DNA of 64,000 nt from Theodoxus fluviatilis (Eukaryota; Mollusca; Gastropoda; Cycloneritida; Neritidae). A program made the translations under genes and the position numbers. The notes beneath the pieces are model-generated. The model was not told where the DNA came from, ran no database searches, and was given only the letters and a program-made list of their open reading frames with translations. Below are positions 56,324-64,000 of the stretch, piece by piece; position 1 is the stretch's first letter; every line of letters begins with the position of its first letter. Where the stretch lies: NCBI GenBank assembly GCA_034096865.1, contig JAWQFJ010002797.1:178093-242092 (forward strand), written 5' to 3'.

Positions 56324-56402
56324 ACCTCTCTCTCTCAGGCATCTCTCTCTGTCTCTCTCTCTCTGTCTCTCTCTCTGTCTCTCTCTCTGTGTCTCTCTCT
56401 CA

Positions 56403-56433
<31 letters not shown>

Positions 56434-56458
56434 GCTCTCGCTCTCCCTCTCTCCTCCC
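55996..56458. repeat. (CT)n polypyrimidine array
   Basis: CT repeats with CAGACCTCTATCTCTCT-type interruptions matching those left of the LINE (50,900-50,940), so the LINE probably inserted into one array. Confidence 0.95.
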
Positions 56459-57524
56459 TAGCATGTACTCTCTGATGTTATTTCGTGGCATTAGGCAGAT
56501 GTGAATTAACTTTCTAACCAGATGCTAGCAGCGGCATGTATATATTTCTCATGAATCTACCTTAAAATGCTGAGAATGTGAGGAGACCTACATCTTCCAA
56601 ACAGTGGCAGTGGTCTGTCATCCCGTGGGAATGAGCACACGCTCCAGTAGTGCAATCAGTTCAATCTAAGCTTATTCTTATTTCCTCCTGGCATTACAGG
56701 CACTGAATATAAATAAGTAGGCTTTCCGTTACTCAGGACAGACTGGACATAGTCGAAATAAACACATCCGTTTGACCCTGCATGCCTCGATTCACCCAGT
56801 GGGCAGCGCTGAATACTCTATGTTATATAGAGGAAGAGTTAATGCCCTTGAGACTAATGCGCCCACCGCTCTTTATTTGACTATTTCGAGGCGGGGTGAA
56901 CCATCTTACTATACACGATCTAGGGTAGGAGCGTTCACAAGACAGTCAGGTGGGGTACTGAGAATCTTTCTCCACAGGTGATCAGAATGTCTGGCTTCAG
57001 GCAAAGATGGAAAATGGTTAAACCGGCATCTGCCAAACTACTTCAAACGACGTCATACTCGTATGATCTAGAATCTTCACAACACTTGCATATAGGAAAC
57101 CTACTGGACATTCATTCTTGTTATTTATTTGTGGCGCCTTGGCGGAACGAGACTGTGTACTATCGACAAGTTGGCGGGTGAAATTGTTTTGCGCTGTTTC
57201 CCTCCGTCCCCCTTTGCGTGATTGTTAAAGACGAACTGTGAAATAGACTTCACTTATTCCTGCCCAATCAGCTCTATGGTCATGAACCTTCAGTAGACTA
57301 CAGGGTCTGTCACACTGTAAACTTCATCCACCATACGCCACTATAACGTGATGCAGAAGATGCAGGGGCTTCTGAAAAACGTAACTCATTCTATGCCGCT
57401 ATCAATTGAGATGGAAGGAATTTGAATTCAACGGACTTTAAAAATGTTTGTTATATTTCTGCTTGGTACAAAACCTGAACAACGAAAGTAGTTATGCACT
57501 TAGCGCTACACCCTCATTAATTAA
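56459..57524. other. Sequence without recognised gene
   Basis: Between the CT array and the right Polinton end. Short open frames at 56,772-56,981 and 56,978-57,181 have no recognisable motif. No repeat end or splice-flanked exon was seen. Confidence 0.5.
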
Positions 57525-57552
57525 CACTTTTAATTAGCTGACTGTTCGCTTT

Positions 57553-58755
57553 TTGACTCACATGCGAAGCAAAAGTGAGTCTATGTACTCACCTGTGTCG
57601 TCCGTCCGGGCGTCCGGGCGTCCGGGCGTCTGGGCGTCCGGCCGTCTGGGCGTCCGTGAAAAACTTTAACGTTGGATTTTTCTCGGAGACTATTAAGTAT
57701 ATCAACACTCAATTTGGTATGATGGTGTATGATGACAAGGCGTCAAAAACATACATAGTGAATTGACCTTGCTTCAAGGTCAAGGTCGCAGGGGCCATAA
57801 ATGTTGTCTAAAAACAGCCATTTTCACATTTTCCTAATTTTCTTATAAGCTTTTAAGATTGGATACCCGACCTATATATGGTGTATAGGGCAATGTAATC
57901 CCTATCTTTTGATACCAGCTTGTTTGACCTTGCTTCAAGGTCAAGGTCACAGGAGCTCTTTAAAGTTGGATTGTATACATATTTTGAAGTGACCTTGACC
58001 CTGAACTATGAAAGATAACTTTTTAAAACTCCATAGCATTGTAGTACACATGTTATACTTTTATAATAGGTCACCTGTGTTGTCCGTCTGGGCGTCCAGG
58101 CGTCCGTCCGGGCGTCCGGGCAGACCGGGCGTCCGGGCATCCTTTAATCAGTTAAAAACTTTAACATTGGATTTTTCTCGGAGACTATTAAGTCTATCAA
58201 CACCCAATTCTGCATTATAGTGTAGGATGACAAGGCGTACAAAAACATACACAGTGACCTGACCTTGTTTTAAGGTCAAGGTCACAGAAAGTCTTTAAAG
58301 TTGGATTGTATACATATTTTGAAGTGACCTTGACCCTGAACTATGGAAGATAACTCTTCCAAACTTCATAACTTTGTAGTATACATGATATACTTTCATT
58401 ATGAGACACATTTGGTCACATATCGTCAAGGTCACTTTGACCCTTATGAAATGTGACCAAAATGGGGTAGTGAACCACTAAAAGTGACCGTATCTCATGG
58501 TAGAAAGTGCCAATAAGCACCATTGTGCTTTATATGTCTTGAATTAACAGCTTTGTGTTGCATGACCTTGGATGACCTTGACCTTGGTTCAAGGTCACAT
58601 GTATTTTGGTAGGAAAAATGTGTAAAGCAGTTCTTAGTGTATGATGTCATTGCTAGGCTTAGTTGTTTGACCTTGGCCTTGAAGGTCACCTGAAGGTCAA
58701 GGTCATGTAAAGGTCAAGGTCAAACATGTGAGTCGTATGGGCTTTGCCCATCTTG
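57553..58755 (+). mobile_element. Helentron-like non-autonomous repeat, copy 3, with internal duplication
   Basis: It starts TTGACTCACATGCGAAGC and ends GGGCTTTGCCCATCTTG. The 5' minisatellite plus about 100 bp of following sequence occurs twice (57,600 on and 58,080 on), which makes this copy longer. The left Polinton copy reads across the site in a T-rich stretch (CTGTTCACTTTTTAAATT on its - strand), so insertion was within Ts. Confidence 0.65.
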
Positions 58756-59227
58756 TTTTATTTATTTGGCAGGCTAATGACTTTTTTTTAATCTGAGGAG
58801 GAGGCAGGGAGGGAACGAGAGAGACAGGCTGCCCATGCCAGGCATGGCTGCTTGCACGAGCTGCAAGCAAGCTTTGCCAGCCTGTAAAAGCAATATTCCA
58901 GTCAGGTGTGTCTCTGAGAGACCTGAACACCCCTTCTAATTACTTTTGATGAAATATCCTCACAGTTAAAGGGACATAACTCTCTTAGCATGTTAAAATT
59001 GATGGCCATGGCAGTGTCACGGTCATTCGACCTAATTCTTTGACTGAGATGGCATACGGAGTGCCACGCATCGCCATCCAGTGCCATGCACTCACCTCCC
59101 CCAATCTGTGTGTGCAGAGCCTCGCCCTGCAGCCAAGGCAAAAAAATCAATATCCCCAGCTGCTCTGTTGCTGCAGGCGTGTGCTCTGTTTGTGCTCTCT
59201 CTGTTTCTGTGTCTCTGTTTCTATCCA

Positions 59228-59281
<54 letters not shown>

Positions 59282-59370
59282 CGTCCGTCCGTCCGTCCGT
59301 CCGTCCGTCCGTCCGTCCGTCCGTCTGTCTGTCTGTGTCTCTGTCTCTCCTTCTTTCTCACACACATACA

Positions 59371-59443
<73 letters not shown>

Positions 59444-59648
59444 TGTTGAGGTTTTGTAAGCACACAAATGACAAACACCGGGAAATTCTCGTTTAAGGCA
59501 CTCTATCAGGCAGGGAGTAATGCACAAGACTTGCATTATTGACTGGTTTTTATTGATCGGGTTTTATTGATCCATGGCCAGGTGAGCCAGGGAATCCATC
59601 TCTATCTAATGTGTTAAAGCCTAATGGCGCTGGGATTTTAAGTCACAG
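58756..59648. other. Right Polinton terminal region
   Basis: It aligns inverted with 21,200-21,780, for example ATTACTTTTGATGAAATATC and GTTAAAGGGACATAACTC. It has no recognised coding content. It contains the compound microsatellite at 59,219-59,440. Confidence 0.5.
59219..59440. repeat. Compound microsatellite (TCTG)n(TCCG)n ... (CA)n
   Basis: TCTG repeats change to TCCG repeats and back, then a CA run follows. It is absent from the left Polinton copy. Confidence 0.97.
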
Positions 59649-59649
59649 C

Positions 59650-59735
59650 ACTGGTGCACTGAAGAAGCTTTGAAAGCAGAAACAATGTAAATTTCACTCT
59701 GGATTCCTACAAGGTAAGTGACAAACCTTTACTTA
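59650..59735 (+). other. Conserved donor-like block, right copy
   Basis: GGTGCACTGAAGAAGC, GAAAGCAGAAACAATGTAAA and CAAGGTAAGTGA match the left-copy block at 20,870-20,965 in the same orientation relative to the element. A possible first exon with a 5' splice site opposite to the capsid genes. Confidence 0.4.
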
Positions 59736-59868
59736 ATTTGCTTTGCTAAGTTTTGTAATATCTTTGAGAGGCATCCAGCTGTTGAACTTGGAAGCATAGC
59801 CTCGCCATTTTACATATGCCTTTTTATTTGAGATCTTTTCTTAATACCTTTTCAATTCAAAACACAGT

Positions 59869-60690
59869 TTATGATGATTTCTGCAGCTCTTGAGTATAAA
59901 AGGTTCCATCTACTGCCTCGCCATTCATGTCTTCTACTTTGTAAGTTAAAGGAATTGTTTTCTGAATTGATTTAATTCTAAACAACTCCTCTGTCCAGTT
60001 AGGTGTATACCCTTTCTCAAATGCTTTCTTTTGTTTGGAAATTCTAACAAGATCGCCTACTCTGAATTTTGCTTTCAACCCTATTACCTGCTTATTCTGC
60101 AAGGCAAGGTACACCTCTCGTTCATTTCTTTCTTTTGATGCTTGCGACGGCGACATACCTAGAGATCTATGAACTATTTTATTGTAATTATCAATCATAT
60201 CAGGTAAAATATCAATATATTTGTATGTATTGTTGGCAGTGAAATACTTCCACATATGTGATTTCAATGTACGGTTAAATCTCTTCACAAAAACTGCTTT
60301 ACCTTCATTGAATGTGTGGTTCTTGCCAATCTGGTGGTTTTTGAGAAAGCTCCTGAATGTTCTGTTTAAACATTCTGTGCCCTGATAAACCCAGAGGAAG
60401 TCAGGCTTTCTTCCCCATTTCAAAATGTTTTTAAAAGCTTGAACTATTTCAGTCCATGTTTTTTACTTGATAGCCACACTCCATGCAAATTTACTGAATA
60501 CATCAATGACGTTTAAGATATATTTGATTCTCTTGTTTTGCTTGCTGAAGGCTTGCATCTCAACAAGATCTGCACTCCAAATATTGTGAAAACAATTGAA
60601 ATAACTTGGCGTTGAGGAAACGTTCTTCTGATTGGTCTATGAAATTCCTCAACTAGTTCATCAGTCCATTTTGTCAACGCTTTTTCGGTT
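59869..60690 (-). pseudogene. int: Polinton integrase, right copy, catalytic residues lost
   Basis: 59,869-60,423 is open on the - strand: FLWVYQGTECLNRTFRSFLK, then GKAVFVKRFNRTLKSHMWKY, then a C-terminal FRVGDLVRISKQKKAFEKGY. Compared with the left copy, the Asp of WVDQG is Tyr and the Glu of VERFN is Lys. The N-terminal part (MKWTDELVEEFHRPIRR-type, to about 60,690) is in other frames. Confidence 0.75.
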
Positions 60691-61110
60691 TCCCAGCCCA
60701 ATCTTATGTTTCAAACTAATCAGTGGCCTGACTACTAATGCCTTGGCAGCTTTCTCACCCAAAGTCTTGCCAGTGTGTTTTGATAACTGCTGTAGCATTA
60801 CTGCATCAGCCTGTTTTTTGTCTCCATAAGTGTATGCTTTATGATGTTGTTTACAGATTTCATCAAGTTCATTTACTGGTGGACCATTGTCTAATGGATT
60901 GCCAGGACCACAGTAGTTGTAACCAGGTAAAGTTAATCCTTTCTTTGGTAACAGAGGTAAAATGGCTTTGTGAATGTCTATTGCACCTCCTTCCTTTTGA
61001 GGCAAGAATTTTGTTTTTCTAGAACCACAAACAGAACACAGTGATCTAGCTATTTTCTTACCATTAGTATTGTTCCTAAAGTGACATTTTTAGAATATGT
61101 AACTGCTTTT
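60661..61110 (-). pseudogene. Zinc-ribbon/PLA2-like protein, right copy
   Basis: LPGYNYCGPGNPLDNGPP is intact, but the active-site segment reads DEICKQHHKAY, with His in place of the catalytic Asp seen in the left copy (QEHDFAY). Zinc-ribbon parts (CSVCGSRKTKFLPQK) lie at 60,990-61,060, with a broken first half before them. The PLA2 part has no stop over about 110 codons. Confidence 0.7.
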
Positions 61111-61189
61111 CACTTCAGACTATATTATTTCATATCTATATATACTTTACAAACTTTTTGCATAATCATTGATTATACTTCTATTTACT

Positions 61190-61562
61190 AAGCTAGGCCT
61201 GAGGGAAAATTGGAGTAAGATTTCCATAGGTGTTTTTCCCATTGTCCGTTTTTTTTATATGTAATACACACAGTAATAACCACACATGATAGAATCCAGG
61301 TTCTGAAGTTGAGCTGCATTAAACACAATTTCATTTTTGCATTTTCTAATGTATTTTACAACCACATCAGGTGGATGAACAATGAATGGGTCAAAATATT
61401 CATACTTGTTAGAAATTGTGTATATTGCAACCCAGTGTGTGCAAGACCCAGCAAAGTAGTCTTGCAGATTAATGAACATGCATTCATTTTTAGCAGGTTT
61501 AACTGGTAACATGTCTTTGGAAAAGGTTCCTCTGTAGTTATTTTTACTGACTTTAACATATG
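61190..61562 (-). pseudogene. pro: Adenain-like protease, right copy
   Basis: MLPVKPAKNECMFINLQDYF, CTHWVAIY, KYEYFDPFIVHPP and SIMCGYYCVYYI keep the His, acidic and Cys sites. A frameshift separates the N-terminal LNNYDIDHMLK part (about 61,520-61,580), and the C-terminus after YYI ends at a run of A/T. Confidence 0.75.
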
Positions 61563-61656
61563 ATCAATGTCATAATTATTTAATGGGTTCCAGGGAGGAC
61601 CCCACCTCTGGCTGCCCGAGTTCCTGGCAGGACCAACCCATTTGCTGTCTTTTTCT

Positions 61657-61951
61657 TAATCCTTTACCCAAAAGACTGGGTAGAATAGACACTGCAAGAC
61701 AGGCAAGAAGCATAGGCCAGAAACCTCCCACCTTACTCATTTGAGCTTTAGACATAGTTAGGTCAAGTCCTTTATCCAGTTTTTGTGCTGACTTATTTTT
61801 GCAATTTGTCTGTCTGTTAGAATTAACTTGTCTGTACCAGTGAGTTGACTAGAGCCAAGTCTAAGGTTTACACCAGGTTTTTTTTATTCAAAGCCTCAGC
61901 TATCTTTATCTTTTGATTTGTAATAAGGCTAATTGAATATTCTGAATACAT
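61657..61951 (-). pseudogene. Small core protein 2, right copy
   Basis: Begins at ATG 61,951 (MYSEYSISLITNQK-type). It includes text matching LTGTDKLILTDRQI and MSKVGGFWPMLLACLA in shifting frames, and ends near 61,657. It parallels 18,653-18,948. Role inferred from context. Confidence 0.4.
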
Positions 61952-62015
61952 TTATATAATCTTATATTATATTTACAGAAGTGCTCCAATTATGGGGATG
62001 CTATTGAAGAGGGAA

Positions 62016-62394
62016 TTAGGTCTCAGAAGAAGCCCTTTTTCTCATTGCCTTGCTTGTGGCCCCATGACTCGCTCCTGAGGCTGCAGCTAATCCCAATGGT
62101 AAGACACTTTTAAGAATAGTGGGTCCAACCCTAGCAATGAGTGAAGCAAGAGCACTCAGAAACCCACCCTGTTTTTCCACTTGAGTTTTGGACAGCTTTA
62201 AAGTGACTGCTTTTTTACTTTTTCTTAGGTTGCCAATCTGTGTTTGTGTAAGTCCTAGTGCATTTGCACCACCCATTTATGATTTGTTCATTGAAATAGA
62301 CACACCAGTCTTATTTAGGTATGCCTTTTTAATTGCTTCTCTTTGAGCATTAGTTAAGTGAAATCCTACACCTTTGTAAAACATTTTACAAACG
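62016..62394 (-). pseudogene. Small core protein 1, right copy (uninterrupted)
   Basis: From ATG 62,394 the frame reads MFYKGVGFHLTNAQREAIKK, has TAA where the left copy has CAA (before MGGANAL), then TLKLSKTQVEKQGGFLSALA, abbreviated, and PTILKSVLPLGLAAASGASH. It has no Helentron-like insertion, so it is the empty-site reference for 17,577-18,443. Confidence 0.5.
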
Positions 62395-62429
62395 TACAAT
62401 TTAATAAATTTTATACAATAACATTCATT

Positions 62430-63796
62430 TTTCCTTGAAGCGCATTCACAGTGAGGTATCTGTCACTCAATATGACTGTATACACTTAGTAGCTTGCATC
62501 TGCCCCATTAAACTGAAAGTTTCCTCCTAACTGCCAATTGATTTCTACATCAGCTGGGGAACCAATCATCTGGTCTGCATGTTTGGACACGTCCATATGA
62601 ATGATTGGATACAAACTTGCAAATTCTTCTACACTTAAAGAGCTCCCTGTATCTGTATCTTGGTATTTGTTTATGGCTTCTTGGAACATCATGTAAGCTC
62701 TGCTGTAATTTCTGCTGGCTTCATCAAAATTAATGATGAGTGCCCTCTCAGGATACTGCAAGCTGTTTACCCTGACAAATATTTGATTCAGATTGACATG
62801 ATCAAAGACCATGTTATTTTGTTCTTGATTGTAGTCTCGACCAACAGCTTGAAATGCAATGAATATATGCCGAGGCAATTGCTCACTCTGCTGTGTTGTG
62901 ACTCTCCAAGATGGGCTAAGTTCTGTACTGGTATATTACTGTCTGCAAACTCTCATCTGCTCAAAATATAGCTTTTTTATCATTCCACTAGCGAGATTTG
63001 TTTCCAGATCAGCCAAGTAACCCAAATTAGGTTCCACTTTTGGCATCCACAAACTTATATGGGATATCTTGAATTTCCCAGCATCAACACCCTGTCTGTG
63101 AATGTAGTTGTTAGAATTAGCTCTGTCATAAATGAGACTGTACTTAATTCCTCTAGTAATACTTGTCACATCTCTGCACAGTCCAAACACACTAAGGTAA
63201 AAACACACACACCTCATTGTTTCCTGCTGTGGGGAGGTTTCTCATTTTTAACCTTGAATTGTAGTTGTCTCTACTAAGATTTCCCAAAGCATTTCTCCGT
63301 TCAGCTCTGGTTGTGTGTTCAGCATTTGCTGTATTTGCAGCAGTATTGAATTCTCTTCCATCACTGCCACCATTTCCAGAGTCTTTGTATCACATCATAT
63401 TACTTGCATTTGACTTGTAGTAATCATCTGAAAAACTAACCAGATTCATGATGGTAGAAGCCTGAGGCAGATAGAGAGATACCTGCTCTACCTGCTGGTC
63501 ATTTAGATGCAATTCTGCTGTATGAAAGAGGGACATCCATTATTTACCAATGCAACATTATCTCCAGCATTGTAATTAGTGTTATCATTTTTAACCAGTT
63601 TTCCTCTCACTTCCAGAAATGCTTTGTTTGGGAGAAGGAACACATCCATGTCCCTTGTTTCCAGAATGTGCCTGCCATCTTTATCCATGTTGGCTGAGTC
63701 TCTTGGTAGGTACTCAACGTATTCAAATTTCTTAATGGAGTCATCAACAATTGGATTCTCAAAGAGGTCCAAGTAAGGAGACTTAATTGTTGCCAT
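62430..63796 (-). pseudogene. mcp: Major capsid protein, right copy
   Basis: From ATG 63,796 (MATIKSPYLDLFENPIVDDS) through FLLPNKAFLEVRGKLV the frame is open for about 87 codons. It shifts at a missing G near 63,530. The middle (GLCRDVTSITRGIKYSLIYD) is at 62,936-63,217. The C-terminal part (FVRVNSLQYPERALIINFDE, EINWQLGGNFQFNGAD) is at 62,486-62,878. It lacks the 650-bp insertion seen in the left copy. Confidence 0.75.
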
Positions 63797-63805
63797 ATAT
63801 TGTAT

Positions 63806-64000
63806 ATACAGTTTTTGTTTTTACGAGTATGCGAATGTAGATACTCCATCATCAAGAATGTATATTTTACCATCAAAACATGACAGACTTGTCTTGTTTA
63901 TCTTATAAGTTCCCAACTGATGAAGTTCAGATCTAATCCCCTGCATGGTGTGACGTGTTTGGGTTTTAGTAAAGAGAATGCTTTTGTAATCATCATGGCG
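63806..64000 (-). pseudogene. polB: Polymerase B C-terminus, right copy (cut by window edge)
   Basis: On the - strand the text reads HDDYKSILFTKTQTRHT, then RSELHQLGTYKINKTSLSCF, then DGVSTFAYS and a stop near 63,813. It matches the end of the left-copy polymerase (about 14,290-14,470). The capsid ATG follows within about 35 bp. Confidence 0.75.

Larger units (their letters stand above)
57525..64000 (-). mobile_element. Polinton/Maverick element, right copy, inverted and incomplete
   Basis: On the - strand the order is polymerase C-terminus (window edge), capsid, core proteins 1 and 2, protease, zinc-ribbon/PLA2, integrase and terminal region, the same as in 872-21,780. Similarity ends near CACTTTTAATTAGCTG at 57,525. 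A Helentron-like repeat (57,553-58,755) and a microsatellite (59,219-59,440) interrupt the terminal region. Genes are degenerate. Confidence 0.85.

Overview
This is eukaryotic, probably molluscan (lophotrochozoan) DNA. It holds dense nested transposable elements, long microsatellites and GT-AG introns, and no prokaryotic gene organisation. I could run no database search, so every family name rests on motifs, domain order, element ends and comparisons between copies inside the window.

Layout. (1) 872-21,780, + strand: a decayed Polinton/Maverick (adintovirus-like) element. It carries a phage-fibre-like gene, protein-primed family-B DNA polymerase, major capsid, two small core proteins, an adenain-like protease, a zinc-ribbon/phospholipase-A2 protein and a retrovirus-type integrase. 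Later insertions broke it: Helentron-like repeats (8-871 and 17,577-18,443), an LTR (1,654-10,176) that gained a 35-bp minisatellite and then a 5.5-kb Academ-type DNA transposon (4,460-9,978), and two elements with CCTCCAG ends. (2) 21,810-24,230: an ATCC-rich tandem array. (3) 24,472-46,014, + strand: a host gene fragment with an F-type-lectin (fucolectin) exon, an EGF-like exon and two micro-exons, all phase 1. Its 20-kb intron contains two Ty3/Gypsy elements with integrase upstream of reverse transcriptase, a solo LTR, a PIF/Harbinger-type element and LINE remnants. (4) 46,440-48,760 and 55,996-56,458: polypyrimidine arrays. Between them lie an unidentified broken ORF and a nearly full-length APE-type LINE whose ORF1 carries a 2A-like motif. 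(5) 57,525-64,000, - strand: a second copy of the same Polinton family, tail to tail with the first. It runs off the window edge inside the polymerase gene.

The two Polinton copies and the two related LTRs act as mutual controls. They give 'empty sites' for the Academ insertion (TTA target), both Helentron-like insertions that have flanks (T-rich target) and one CCTCCAG element. The order of events can therefore be read directly: Polinton, then LTR, then Academ, then a foldback element.

Nearly every coding region is damaged by frameshifts, stops or lost catalytic residues. The best-preserved are the Academ nuclease gene (one A-run frameshift), the LINE ORF1 (one stop) and the host exons. Very long ORFs inside the ATCC, CT and GT arrays are artefacts and are not annotated.
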